Source: Pseudomonas sp. 6D_7.1_Bac1
GTDB lineage: Bacteria; Pseudomonadota; Gammaproteobacteria; Pseudomonadales; Pseudomonadaceae
Reading direction: 5' to 3'
DNA length: 64,000 nucleotides
NCBI RefSeq assembly: GCF_025465945.1
Contig: NZ_JANLNW010000020.1
Coordinates: forward strand, 117,980 to 181,979
Shown: piece after piece, positions 39,295 to 47,868 of the stretch
Numbering within the stretch: position 1 is the first letter of the stretch
Layout of the letters: every line of letters begins with the position of its first letter
The notes under the pieces: generated by a model
Seen by the model: the letters and a program-made list of their open reading frames with translations, nothing else
What the model was told of the DNA's origin: nothing
Database searches by the model: none
Made by a program: the position numbers and the translations under genes

Positions 39295-40030
39295 GTTGCT
39301 CCGCATCGCTCAGTGGGGTGGCGCTGGTGGTGTCCTGCATGCGCAAAACGGTGCTGTCACCCTGAGTTTCCAGCAGCTCGATGCGCTGCACCAGTTCGCC
39401 GCCGTCGATGTTGATCTGATTGAACACCTGCTTGAGCAGCATCGAACGCGGGGTCAGGGTGAGCTTCCAGTGCTGCGCTTCGCCGCTCAGCGACAGCTCG
39501 AAATCCCGTTGCAGCCCACTGCTGTCACCTTGCAGCACTGCGAGGAATATGCGGTTCTGCTCGGCACCGGCACTTTTGCCCGGCAGCATTTGCCAGCCGC
39601 TGCCGTCACGTCGCGCGATACCTTTGGCGCTGATTCGGTAGTCCTGTTGCAATGGTGTCTTGAGCAGCCAGAGCAAACCGTGATCCTTGGCCAGCACGAA
39701 CGCGCCTTTGCTGGTCAGCGGTTGCGGCAGCGCACGCAGGTGTTTTTCTTGAATGAAGCTGCCGTGGATCACGCTCGGCTTGGCCAGTTGATCACTCAGT
39801 TGTTGCAGGTCGAAGGCGTTTGCCAGCGATGAAAAGCCGAGCAGCGCTACCAGCATCACCACCACCCCGTAGCAGCTGGCGAAGCCTGCGTTCGGCCGCG
39901 AAGCGGTCGTAATCCGGGCTACTCGGTTTTCCTGCAAGATCGCGGTTTCAGGTTTTACGACCGCTTCGCGGCCGAACGCAGCCTGACGGCAGCTGCTACG
40001 AAGGCGCCGCGTCAGCATCCAGAAGCTCAT
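39278..40030 (-). CDS. LolA-like outer-membrane lipoprotein carrier, with REPIN inserted in the 5' part
   Basis: 250-residue frame. The mature part (from FDLQQLSDQLAKPSVIHGSF) has the LolA-type beta fold with FIQEKHL and the late ELVQRIELLE region, and would carry a lipid-pigment through the periplasm. The start at 40030 is coupled to the thioesterase stop (ATGA). The first ten codons, MSFWMLTRRL, are followed by a 133-bp REPIN translated as about 44 residues; only then comes the hydrophobic signal core VVVMLVALLGFSSLANA. The element splits the signal peptide, so secretion may now depend on an internal start (Met in VVVMLVALL) or a long N-terminal extension. Confidence 0.8.
   Translation of the reverse strand: MSFWMLTRRLRSSCRQAAFGREAVVKPETAILQENRVARITTASRPNAGFASCYGVVVMLVALLGFSSLANAFDLQQLSDQLAKPSVIHGSFIQEKHLRALPQPLTSKGAFVLAKDHGLLWLLKTPLQQDYRISAKGIARRDGSGWQMLPGKSAGAEQNRIFLAVLQGDSSGLQRDFELSLSGEAQHWKLTLTPRSMLLKQVFNQINIDGGELVQRIELLETQGDSTVLRMQDTTSATPLSDAEQHDFAE
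39868..40000. repeat. REPIN inserted in the LolA-like gene
   Basis: 133-bp inverted pair of a second REP type: CGTAGCAGCTGGCGAAGCCT then GCGTTCGGCCGCGAAGCGGT at the left, and its near-perfect inverse ending GGCAGCTGCTACG at the right. It lies inside a coding frame, unlike the intergenic REPINs of the window. Confidence 0.85.
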
Positions 40031-40452
40031 GGCAACATCCTCTCGACCGCTTCGGTAAACACCTTCGGCGACGCCAGTTGCATCTCGCGGCTGGCGACGT
40101 GCACGGCGACCTGCACGGAGCTTGCGCGGGTCAGGCGTTCACCGGTGGCGAGGTCGCTGATCAGGTAGCTGATCTTCAGGCGGTTCTCCCATTCCACCAG
40201 GCTGGCGCGAACGTTGAGCATCTGGCCGAACACCGCGCCGCGTACGTAACGCAGTTGCAGGTCGATCACCGGCCACGCGTAGCCGGACGCCTGCATGGCG
40301 GTGTAGTTGTGGCCGAGCATGTCGAGCAGGGCGCAGCGGGCGACTTCCAGGTACTTCACGTAATGGCCGTGCCAGACCACGTTCATGGAGTCGACGTCAA
40401 AAAACGGCACGAGAATTTGCGTATCGGCGTGAAGCACTCCCTTGCTACGCAT
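40027..40452 (-). CDS. Acyl-CoA/ACP thioesterase (4HBT hotdog family)
   Basis: 141 residues from ATG 40452. The 4-hydroxybenzoyl-CoA thioesterase signature is FFDVDSMNVVWHGHYVKYLE, with the catalytic-type Asp at about residue 21. It would hydrolyse a thioester of the aryl or polyene chain. Starts inside the ammonia-lyase end (8-bp overlap) and its stop overlaps the LolA-like start. Confidence 0.88.
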   Translation of the reverse strand: MRSKGVLHADTQILVPFFDVDSMNVVWHGHYVKYLEVARCALLDMLGHNYTAMQASGYAWPVIDLQLRYVRGAVFGQMLNVRASLVEWENRLKISYLISDLATGERLTRASSVQVAVHVASREMQLASPKVFTEAVERMLP

Positions 40453-41989
40453 GCAGCCTCCAGTGTTGTTCGGCAATGCGTTGCAGACACAGACGCAATT
40501 CACCTTCCAGGGCGCGGTCTTCAATGACCGGCGCGAAGTCCTTGGCGAGCTCTTCGTGCATCGCCGCCAACGCTGGCGGCAATGGTCGGGCGTCTTCTGC
40601 CTGGCTGCGCAGCCAGACACCCTGGTTGGCCGCCAGCAGGGTCGCGGCAGCGACTTGTTCGGTCAGCTCCAGCACGCGGATCGCATCGCGGGCGGCAATG
40701 GTGCCCATGCTCACTTTGTCCTGGTTGTGGCATTCGGTGGAGCGTGAGAACACGCTGGCCGGCATGGTGTTTTTCAGCGCTTCGGCGGTCCAGGCGCTGG
40801 TGCCGATTTGCACCGCTTTGAAGCCGTGGTTGAGCATTGCGCGCTCGGCGCTGGCGCCCGACAGGTTGCTCGGCAAACCGTGGTTGTAGCGTTCGTCCAC
40901 CAGCAGTGCGAGTTGACGGTCAAGCAGGTCGGCGACGTTGGCCACGAGGTTTTTCAGGCTGTCCATGGCGAAGGCGATATGCCCACCGTAGAAGTGCCCG
41001 CCGTGCAGAACGCGTTCGGCTTCAGCGTCGATGATCGGGTTGTCGTTGGCGCTGTTGAGTTCGATCTCGATGAACGAACGCAGCCAGTTCAGGCTGTCGG
41101 CCAACACGCCGAGCACGTGCGGTGCGCAACGCAGCGAATAACGGTCTTGCAGGCGATGCAGCGGTGCGGTCGGGGCGTCGATCGCCAGATCCTTGCGCAA
41201 CCACGCGGCCACCTGCATTTGGCCCGGGTGCGGTTTGGTGGCGAACAGGCGCTCGTCGAAATGCTCCGGGTTGCCTTGCAGGGCGACCACGTTCAACGCG
41301 GTAATGCGCGTGGCCAGTTGCAGCAGATAGTCGGCGCGGGCGAAGGCCAGGCAGGCGAGGCCGGTCATCACGGCTGTGCCGTTCATCAGCGCCAGGGCTT
41401 CCTTGGGCCGCAGTACCAGCGGCTCCCAGCCGAGTTCGCGGTGCACGTCGGCGGCCTGCCGGCGTTCGCCCTTGAACAGCACTTCGCGCTCGCCGGACAA
41501 GGTTGCGGCCACGTAAGACAACGGCGTCAGATCACCGCTGGCACCCACCGAGCCCTCTTCCGGGATCAGCGGCAGAATGTCGTGTTCGAGGAAGGCGTGC
41601 AGACGTTCGAGCAGTTCCACACGAACCCCGGACACGCCGTGGCACAGCGACTGCAAGCGCGCCGCGAGGACCGCGCGGGTGGCCTGGGCGTCGAGCAGTT
41701 TGCCCAAGCCGCAACCGTGGAAGGTGTACAGATGACGCGGCAGGGCCTCGACGTGATGCAGCGGCACCGCGACCACGCAGGAATCGCCGTAACCGGTGGT
41801 CACGCCGTAGATCACACCTTCCTTGTCCAGCAACGAATCGAGAAACCGCGCGCCTTTGGCGATGCGCTCACGGTATTCACTGTCGCTTTGCAGTTGCACG
41901 GGCGCCTGACGGTTGGCCAGGGCCAGCACGTCTTCGATGCGCAAAGGGAGTTCGCCGAAGGTTACCGGCTCAAGCAGATGCGTCGTCAT
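40445..41989 (-). CDS. Aromatic amino-acid ammonia-lyase (HAL/PAL/TAL family)
   Basis: 514 residues from ATG 41989 (MTTHLLEPVTFGELP). The MIO cofactor triad Ala150-Ser151-Gly152 (GSVGASGDLTPLSY) and the general-base Tyr61 (VIYGVTTGYGDS) are present. It would deaminate an aromatic amino acid to a cinnamate, a route to the aryl starter. The selectivity pair, aligned by me with Ser-His of HutH and His-Leu of tyrosine lyase, is Phe90-His91 (YTFHGCGLG). It is not the hut-operon HutH, since it is embedded in the pigment operon. Substrate (Tyr, Phe or His) is inferred, not proven. Confidence 0.9.
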   Translation of the reverse strand: MTTHLLEPVTFGELPLRIEDVLALANRQAPVQLQSDSEYRERIAKGARFLDSLLDKEGVIYGVTTGYGDSCVVAVPLHHVEALPRHLYTFHGCGLGKLLDAQATRAVLAARLQSLCHGVSGVRVELLERLHAFLEHDILPLIPEEGSVGASGDLTPLSYVAATLSGEREVLFKGERRQAADVHRELGWEPLVLRPKEALALMNGTAVMTGLACLAFARADYLLQLATRITALNVVALQGNPEHFDERLFATKPHPGQMQVAAWLRKDLAIDAPTAPLHRLQDRYSLRCAPHVLGVLADSLNWLRSFIEIELNSANDNPIIDAEAERVLHGGHFYGGHIAFAMDSLKNLVANVADLLDRQLALLVDERYNHGLPSNLSGASAERAMLNHGFKAVQIGTSAWTAEALKNTMPASVFSRSTECHNQDKVSMGTIAARDAIRVLELTEQVAAATLLAANQGVWLRSQAEDARPLPPALAAMHEELAKDFAPVIEDRALEGELRLCLQRIAEQHWRLHA

Positions 41990-42917
41990 CGGTCTTCCAG
42001 AATGGGTAAAAGTTGAACCATTGTTGGGGCGCCTCAAGGCAGCACTGGCCGAGGCGTTCGGCGTAGCGCGTGGCCCATTGGTGAATTACTTGCTCGCGGT
42101 TGCTGCGCTTCCACACCACCGCGTCGGTGAAGGGCTCGATGATCAGTCGATAGTCGCCCGTTTGTTTCTTCAGGCACAGCAGAAAATTGACCGGGCACTT
42201 CAACAGGCCTGCCAGCAACCAAGGGCCCTGGGGAAATGCGGCCGGATGACCGAGAAAATCCACCGTCACGCTGCGCCCACCGTGCAGCGGTACGCGGTCG
42301 CCGGCAATCGCCAGCCATTCGCCGCACTCCAGGCGCTGGTTCAGTTGCAGCATGATCACCGGGTCCAGTTCGCTGACCTGGATCAGCCGCAGATTGGTCG
42401 CGCCGGCTTCGCCCAGCAGACGATTGAAACGCTCGGCGTGCTTGGTGTGCACCAGCACGTTCATGGTGACCCTTTCACCGAGTTCGGCAAGGGCGCGGCA
42501 GACTTCGAGGTTGCCCAGGTGTGCGCCTACCAGCATCTGGCCGCGTTCGCCACGCAACTGATTGCGCAACAGCGCCGGGTCGATGATTTCGATCTGGTCG
42601 ATGCTCAACTTGCCGTTCCATACGTCGAGCTTGTCGAGCATGGAATCGGCGAAGGCCATGAACTGACCAAACACCCGCCAATGGGTCGGGCGCAATTCGT
42701 TGCGGCCGCTCCAGTCGGCGAGACGCTGCTGGTATTGCCAGGCGCTATGGCGGGCGCTGCGACCGAACAGGAAAAAGTATAAAACAATGCCGTACAGCAG
42801 CGGGCTCAACAGCCGACGCCCCAGCACTTTGGCGCAGAACGCGGTGAATTTCATTAGCCAGAAACTGCCGCGTTCCTTGTGGTCGGCCCAGTGTTCGTTG
42901 TCTGCGTTGATGCTCAT
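41970..42917 (-). CDS. HtrB/LpxL-type lipid acyltransferase
   Basis: 315 residues from ATG 42917, which forms ATGA with the glycosyltransferase. An N-terminal membrane segment (about 27-45, LGRRLLSPLLYGIVLYFFLF) is followed by the acyltransferase fold with VGAHLGNLEVCRAL near 140, an HX4E-type motif, and GEWLAIAGDRVPLHGGRSV near 205. LABLAT-type enzymes transfer acyl chains from ACP to lipid acceptors at the inner membrane; here the polyene acyl chain is the likely donor. Confidence 0.85.
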   Translation of the reverse strand: MSINADNEHWADHKERGSFWLMKFTAFCAKVLGRRLLSPLLYGIVLYFFLFGRSARHSAWQYQQRLADWSGRNELRPTHWRVFGQFMAFADSMLDKLDVWNGKLSIDQIEIIDPALLRNQLRGERGQMLVGAHLGNLEVCRALAELGERVTMNVLVHTKHAERFNRLLGEAGATNLRLIQVSELDPVIMLQLNQRLECGEWLAIAGDRVPLHGGRSVTVDFLGHPAAFPQGPWLLAGLLKCPVNFLLCLKKQTGDYRLIIEPFTDAVVWKRSNREQVIHQWATRYAERLGQCCLEAPQQWFNFYPFWKTDDDASA

Positions 42918-43648
42918 GCTCGCCACCGTCGCCAGAGGATCACCGGCGCCCGTAACAGCATGCCGAAGAACAAGCGGGTGTGCATGCTCGAAATCAGCAC
43001 GTTGTCGCGGAACAGACGAAAATGCGAGACGCCATCCAGAGGGTAGCGAACCTTGGTGTGTACCCAGCGCATCGGCTGATTGCGCCAGGCCAGGCGCACA
43101 ATGATGTCTGTGTCGAAGTCCATGCGTTGGCCGATCTTCACCGCGTTGATGAGCGTCAGGGTCGGGGGCAATGGATAGAGGCGAAAGCCGCACATGGAAT
43201 CGCGAATCTGCAACGACAGGGTGTTGATCCAGACCATGACATGCGTCAGATAGCGGGCGTATAAACGGCCCTTCGGCACGCTGGCGTCGTAGAGCGGGTA
43301 GCCGCAGATCAACGCGTCAGGATGGGCGCGCGACTGCTCGATAAAGGTCTGGACGTCACCCAGATCATGCTGGCCGTCGGCGTCCACCTGCAAGGCGTGG
43401 CTGAAGCCCAGGCGCGAGGCTTCGCGAAACCCGCTCAGGACTGCACCACCCTTGCCCTGGTTGATGGCGAGCTTGATCAGGAAAACCTGGTCGCGCTGGG
43501 CCAGTTGCTCAAGCACCGCCGCACAGGCCGGGCTGCTGGCGTCATCCACCAAAATGCACGGCAGGCGGTTGGCAAGCAGCGCATCGACCACCGTGGTAAT
43601 CGCTGTTTCGTGGTTGTAGACCGGGATCACTGCGCAGGGCTTATGCAT
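42914..43648 (-). CDS. Family 2 glycosyltransferase
   Basis: 244 residues from ATG 43648 ([14 protein letters not shown]). GT-A fold with VDDASSPACAAVLEQLAQRD near 35-54 and the metal-binding DADGQHD near 85. RDSMCGFRLYPL and a GQRMDFDTDIIVRL segment near 170-190 are like the dolichyl-phosphate-mannose-synthase group. It has no C-terminal membrane segments of note. It probably glycosylates the lipid or aryl anchor. Overlaps the acyltransferase start by four bases. Confidence 0.88.
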   Translation of the reverse strand: MHKPCAVIPVYNHETAITTVVDALLANRLPCILVDDASSPACAAVLEQLAQRDQVFLIKLAINQGKGGAVLSGFREASRLGFSHALQVDADGQHDLGDVQTFIEQSRAHPDALICGYPLYDASVPKGRLYARYLTHVMVWINTLSLQIRDSMCGFRLYPLPPTLTLINAVKIGQRMDFDTDIIVRLAWRNQPMRWVHTKVRYPLDGVSHFRLFRDNVLISSMHTRLFFGMLLRAPVILWRRWRA

Positions 43649-45320
43649 GCACGGTCTCCAGCAAAATCCGCCCGCTGGAGCAGGTGGCCGTTTCATTGCG
43701 ATAGGCGAAATACAATTTGCGGCGCACAGGGTCGAAGCGCAAGTGCAACTGGACCTCATCGCCGGGGCGCACCAGTTGCTGGAATTTCAGCACTTCCATA
43801 CCGGCGAACTTTGTCGGCAGATCCATCAACTGCTGGCCCAGGTTCAGTGCCCACTCGACTTGCACCACACCCGGCAGCACCGGGGTTTGCGGGAAGTGGC
43901 CGCTGAAGTAGGCGAGGTCCGGCGGCACTGCCAGTTGCAGACTCCACTCGCCGCCGACTTCGACTTGTTCCAACACCTGCGGCGCCTTCGGGCGGGGCGC
44001 CATCAGCAACGCTTCAACCTCGGCCTGGGGCAGTTTACCTTGGGCGTTCAGCGGCAGTTGCCGCAGCAACCGCCAGCGGCGCGGCAGGGCCAGGGTTTCG
44101 CAATGTTGGCTCAGGTGCTGGCGCAGTTCCTGGGTCAGCGTGCGTCGCCCCTGATTGCGCAGCGCGTGCAGGCCTTGTTCGCTCAGCACCAGCAAGGCAC
44201 CCAGCGACGCACGGTTTTCCTGAACCACACCAAGGCGCGCTTCGGCGACCCAGTCGTGGGCCACCAACGCCTGCTCCAGCATGGGCAGCGAGATACGTTT
44301 TTCTTCCAGTTTGACGATTCGGTCCAGCCGTCCCAGCAGTTCGAAACGGCCGTCGACGGCAATGCGTGCGGCGTCGGCGGTGTGTTCGATGTGGCCGGCC
44401 GGCAAGTACGGCGAGGCGATGAGCAGGGCCCCGTCGCTGTCCTGGCTCAGCGCTACATCAGCGAAGGGTTGCCAGAGATCAAAGCCCTGGCGCCAGGCAA
44501 TGCCACCGGTTTCCGAGCTGCCGAGAATTTCCGTCGGCCATTGCTGCAGGCGTTCGTGCAAGCGCTGCGCGGCCTCGGCCGGCAGGGCGCCGCCGGAGGA
44601 AAACACCCGACGGACCGCGCTCAAGGCCGGCCAGTCGAGGTTATCGCCCATGCGCTTGAGCAGCGCCGGGCTGGAGACCCAGGAAAAGGCCGGGTGTTCG
44701 CGGCTGAAGCGTTGCAGGTCTTCCGGGAAGGCCAGTTGCAGGCGTACGAACGGGCGCCCGGCGCACAGCGGCCACAGTACCCGGAACAGCAATCCGTAGA
44801 TGTGCTGGGTGCCGACGCTGCCGATGATGCAGGCGTGGCCCAGGTCCGCGCCCCACAATTGCTCCAGCGCCTGAACTTCATTGGCCAGTTGCCGCAGGGT
44901 TTTCTCGATGCGCTTGGGTTCGCCGCTGGAGCCGGAGGTGCACAAGCTCAGGTGGCAGTGATCGAGATCCAGTTCGGCGGCGGCCAGCGGCGCCTGCTGG
45001 AAGTCAGCCAGGTGTGCGTCGTCCGCCAGATCGGTCAGCCACAGATCGACCGCCGTCGACCAGCGCAGGCGGGTCTGGGGTTGCAGGTCGGCGGGCAGCA
45101 GTACGCTGACTCCGGCACGCCAGGCTCCGAGCAGGGCAATGGCCAGTTCAGCGGCGTCTTCCAGGTGCACGGCAATGCACGTTACACCTTGCGCTTGCAG
45201 GCCGGCGGCAAGGCGCAGGGCCTGCTCACACAGGTCGGCGTGAGTGAGCGCAGGATCCGCCGTGACGGCGCGCGCAGGTAGTGCCTTGAGCAACAGCTGC
45301 TCAAGTTTTATCCAATTCAT
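43641..45320 (-). CDS. Acyl/aryl-ACP ligase (ANL) fused to hotdog dehydratase
   Basis: 559 residues from ATG 45320 ([10 protein letters not shown]), in an ATGA overlap. The N-terminal adenylating domain has the P-loop-like [18 protein letters not shown] near 125-142 and the [13 protein letters not shown] core near 280. The C-terminal about 110 residues form a FabZ-like hotdog domain with [20 protein letters not shown]. The fusion joins starter activation with a dehydration step; in other clusters these are separate genes (ApeH and ApeI types). The ligase would load the cinnamate or its product on an ACP. Confidence 0.88.
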   Translation of the reverse strand: MNWIKLEQLLLKALPARAVTADPALTHADLCEQALRLAAGLQAQGVTCIAVHLEDAAELAIALLGAWRAGVSVLLPADLQPQTRLRWSTAVDLWLTDLADDAHLADFQQAPLAAAELDLDHCHLSLCTSGSSGEPKRIEKTLRQLANEVQALEQLWGADLGHACIIGSVGTQHIYGLLFRVLWPLCAGRPFVRLQLAFPEDLQRFSREHPAFSWVSSPALLKRMGDNLDWPALSAVRRVFSSGGALPAEAAQRLHERLQQWPTEILGSSETGGIAWRQGFDLWQPFADVALSQDSDGALLIASPYLPAGHIEHTADAARIAVDGRFELLGRLDRIVKLEEKRISLPMLEQALVAHDWVAEARLGVVQENRASLGALLVLSEQGLHALRNQGRRTLTQELRQHLSQHCETLALPRRWRLLRQLPLNAQGKLPQAEVEALLMAPRPKAPQVLEQVEVGGEWSLQLAVPPDLAYFSGHFPQTPVLPGVVQVEWALNLGQQLMDLPTKFAGMEVLKFQQLVRPGDEVQLHLRFDPVRRKLYFAYRNETATCSSGRILLETVHA

Positions 45321-45862
45321 GGGTGGCCTCGTACCCGTTGTCGTATGAGCCATTCAATGGCGAACAGCAGACCCATCAACCCATAGGAAATCAGGCCGGT
45401 GTACAACATCCACCAACTCAACGGCGCCCAGAGGGTCAGGGCGGCCGCGAGCAAACCGTTACACAGGAAAAACACACTCCAGGCGATCGTTACCTGGCGG
45501 GTATAAACAATCGCGTTGTCCGGCAGTTGCGGTTCGCGCAAACGCGCCAGACGCTCGATCATCGGCTGCCCGTACCTCAGGCTCAGGCCAAACAGGGCCA
45601 GCATGAAGCCGCTGATCAGCACCGGGTACCAACGCAGCAACAAAGGGCTATCGAACAGCGCCAGCAACAGGCAAAAAGCAATGGCAACCACCGCCATCCA
45701 GACACTGCCCGGGCGTCGCTCGCCCAGCAATGCGCGGGCCAGCCACAATCCGCCCAGCAACAGTCCAAACTGCCACGGGGCAAAGTGCTCCATGCCGAAA
45801 TACACCGCAAAGGGGTACAGCAGGCCCGCGAGCAGCAGGCCGAGGCCGATCAGTCGGCTCAT
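45317..45862 (-). CDS. COG4648-type membrane protein
   Basis: 181 residues with about five hydrophobic segments (LLLAGLLYPFAVYFGMEHFA, VWMAVVAIAFCLLLALF, WSVFFLCNGLLAAALTLWA, MLYTGLISYGLMGLLFAIEW). It resembles the integral membrane protein of unknown function that accompanies aryl polyene clusters. ATGA-coupled at both ends, to the ACP gene and the ligase gene. Confidence 0.8.
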   Translation of the reverse strand: MSRLIGLGLLLAGLLYPFAVYFGMEHFAPWQFGLLLGGLWLARALLGERRPGSVWMAVVAIAFCLLLALFDSPLLLRWYPVLISGFMLALFGLSLRYGQPMIERLARLREPQLPDNAIVYTRQVTIAWSVFFLCNGLLAAALTLWAPLSWWMLYTGLISYGLMGLLFAIEWLIRQRVRGHP

Positions 45863-46113
45863 GCGGCCGGTTGAACCAGTCGGTAGACTGCCTCGACCAC
45901 GTCGCTGACGGTACGCACCGACTTGAACTCTTCGGCGGCGATTTTCTTGCCGGTCTGGCGTTTGATGTGATCGATCAGATCGACCGCGTCGATGCTGTCG
46001 ATTTCCAGGTCCTGATACAGGTTGGAGTCCAGGCTCACGCGTTCGGGTTCCAGCTCAAAGAGTTCGACCAGGGCATCACGCAGGGTGTTGAAAATGTCGT
46101 CACGAGTTTGCAT
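45859..46113 (-). CDS. Acyl carrier protein 2
   Basis: 84 residues; the 4'-phosphopantetheine attachment site is Ser40 in DLEIDSIDAVDLIDH. Carries starter or growing polyene chain. Follows the first ACP by nine bases. Confidence 0.92.
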   Translation of the reverse strand: MQTRDDIFNTLRDALVELFELEPERVSLDSNLYQDLEIDSIDAVDLIDHIKRQTGKKIAAEEFKSVRTVSDVVEAVYRLVQPAA

Positions 46114-46122
46114 GGTCCGGTC

Positions 46123-46383
46123 TCAAGCTGCCTTTGTTGCAGTGACGAACGCCGCAAGGCTCGCCACGTTGGTGAAGTGACCGCGGGTGTCATTGGCTTC
46201 GGCGTCAATCTTGATGCCGTACTTTTTCTGAATCGCCAGGCCGAGCTCCAGCGCGTCGACCGAGTCCAGGCCCAGGCCTTCGCCAAACAGCGTCTGCTCG
46301 TCGCCGATGTCGTCGACGCTGATGTCTTCGAGGCCCAGGGCGTCGATGATCAGCAGTTTTATCTCACGCTTCAGATCGCTCAT
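46123..46383 (-). CDS. Acyl carrier protein 1
   Basis: 86 residues; phosphopantetheine site Ser41 in GLGLDSVDALELGLAI. Two different ACPs in tandem are usual in aryl polyene clusters. Its start overlaps the end of the upstream acyltransferase gene by 20 bases. Confidence 0.92.
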   Translation of the reverse strand: MSDLKREIKLLIIDALGLEDISVDDIGDEQTLFGEGLGLDSVDALELGLAIQKKYGIKIDAEANDTRGHFTNVASLAAFVTATKAA

Positions 46384-47173
46384 CTTCGGCGAGCTCCTTA
46401 ATAAAGTAATAGTGGAAATAATCGTTGAGTTTGCGCGAGGCCTTAGGGGGTGAGCCGAGCGCTGCGAAGGCTTGTGGGTCTATATCGGCCCCAACGCGGA
46501 AACTGAAGTGCACCCGGCGTTTAGGGATCCGGTACCAAGGCTCGGCCTTGGTCAGGGTCGTCGGGCTGACCTTGATGATTACCGGGGTGACAATTCTCGC
46601 ACCGCGCAGGGCAATTGCCGCCGCGCCCCGATGAAAGGCCGGCGGTTGGCCGGGCTGGGTACGGGTACCTTCGGGAAAAATGATCAGGGTCTGGTCGCTT
46701 TTCAGCGCATCGGCAGCGGCATCGAGCATGTCCATGCTGCCGTCATTGCTGATGTACTCGGTGCGGCGTAGCGGACCGCGGGTGAAGGGATTTTCCCATA
46801 GGCTTTTCTTGACCACGCAGTTGGCGTGGGGCACCAGACCGATCAGGAACACGACATCGATCAACGATGGATGATTGGCGATGATCATCTGCCCTGGGCG
46901 GCCGAGTTTTTCCGCGCCCTGGATGTCGTAGGTCAGCACGCCTGTGCGGGCCATGAACCGGACAAAAGACCGGAACTTCCGGCTGACGGTCTGCCGCGCC
47001 CGTTGCCGATGGGTTTGGGCATCGCCCGGCAGCCAGCCGAGCACCGGGAAAATCACCAGTCGCAGCCACAGCCCGCCCCACCCGAACAGGGCGAAGCTTG
47101 CGGCGGTGGCCAGCAGGCGCCAGTAGTAGGCGTCGCGGTGTTTATCGGTTACAGGTTGCGTTGCCAGGTCCAT
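46364..47173 (-). CDS. 1-acyl-glycerol-3-phosphate acyltransferase-like (PlsC family)
   Basis: 269 residues from ATG 47173 (MDLATQPVTDKHRDAYY). One N-terminal hydrophobic segment (about 22-45), then the HX4D motif ANHPSLIDVVFL near 100, and FPEGTRTQPGQPPAFHRGAA near 160-180 for acceptor binding. It probably places an acyl or polyene chain on a lipid acceptor. Starts 25 bases before the end of the chain-length-factor-like gene. Confidence 0.88.
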   Translation of the reverse strand: MDLATQPVTDKHRDAYYWRLLATAASFALFGWGGLWLRLVIFPVLGWLPGDAQTHRQRARQTVSRKFRSFVRFMARTGVLTYDIQGAEKLGRPGQMIIANHPSLIDVVFLIGLVPHANCVVKKSLWENPFTRGPLRRTEYISNDGSMDMLDAAADALKSDQTLIIFPEGTRTQPGQPPAFHRGAAAIALRGARIVTPVIIKVSPTTLTKAEPWYRIPKRRVHFSFRVGADIDPQAFAALGSPPKASRKLNDYFHYYFIKELAEDERSEA

Positions 47174-47868
47174 ACACGATTTTTCCAGGCATGTTGGCAG
47201 ATGGTCTGCTGGCCGAGCAGTGCACGCAACAGGTTCAGTGCATGGGGCCAGTGGGCTTTGGACAACGCATCCGAGGTGCTGTTCAGAGACAGCTGCCACT
47301 GATTGCCCGGAGTGATCAGCAGTCCGACCGCGTAAGGAAACGGTACATCGTCGATCCAGGCGCAATAGGCTTGCGGCGGCTGTTCTTCGGTAATCACCAG
47401 CAGCACGGCGGGAGCGCCCTCTTCAAGCAGCGCCGCGGCCTCTAGCATGCCGTGTTCAAGCCCATCGCCCGCCGCGGCGAGGGCGGTCATTTCGCTGGTT
47501 TCGCCACGCATGATCGACCACAGGCCGATGACAGCGTTGTGCACCGACAGGCTGAACTGGGTCGGCGACAGCGGCTGATCAGTTGCCAGATCGTTGAGAA
47601 TCTCGAAGGTGCGCGGGGTTTCGCCGTGACGAGAAATAAAGACCAACGGTAGCTGTTCGCGACCCTCGGCCAACGGCCAGCCGACACTGAAGGCCATCCG
47701 CGCCAGACGGCTGAGTCGCCGGCGCTGCATGGCCGGCAGAAACGACACGTCGGGGGCGGCATCGCTGCTCTCAAGCACAACCGGTTGTCGGCTCCAGGCT
47801 TGCCAATCGTCCACGCTTTCGAGCCCAGGGGCCCAGGCGCGCCATTGGGCGATGTTGAATGTGATCAC
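47149..47868 (-). CDS. Truncated ketosynthase-like protein (ApeC/chain-length-factor-like)
   Basis: 239 residues with the N-terminal half of the ketosynthase fold (MITFNIAQWRAWAPGLESVD, FLPAMQRRRLSRLARMAF, SLSVHNAVIGLWSIMRGETS) and no Cys-His-His triad; length and features fit the Ketoacyl-synt_2 family. In aryl polyene systems such a protein pairs with a full ketosynthase as a chain-length factor. First gene of the operon, GTG start at 47868. Confidence 0.85.
   Translation of the reverse strand: MITFNIAQWRAWAPGLESVDDWQAWSRQPVVLESSDAAPDVSFLPAMQRRRLSRLARMAFSVGWPLAEGREQLPLVFISRHGETPRTFEILNDLATDQPLSPTQFSLSVHNAVIGLWSIMRGETSEMTALAAAGDGLEHGMLEAAALLEEGAPAVLLVITEEQPPQAYCAWIDDVPFPYAVGLLITPGNQWQLSLNSTSDALSKAHWPHALNLLRALLGQQTICQHAWKNRVWTWQRNL

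Noticed and set aside
40445..41989. HutH of histidine degradation
   Set aside because: It lies in the polyene operon, no hut genes are near, and the selectivity residues differ.
43647..45281. 544-residue plus-strand frame
   Set aside because: Antisense of the ligase-dehydratase gene.
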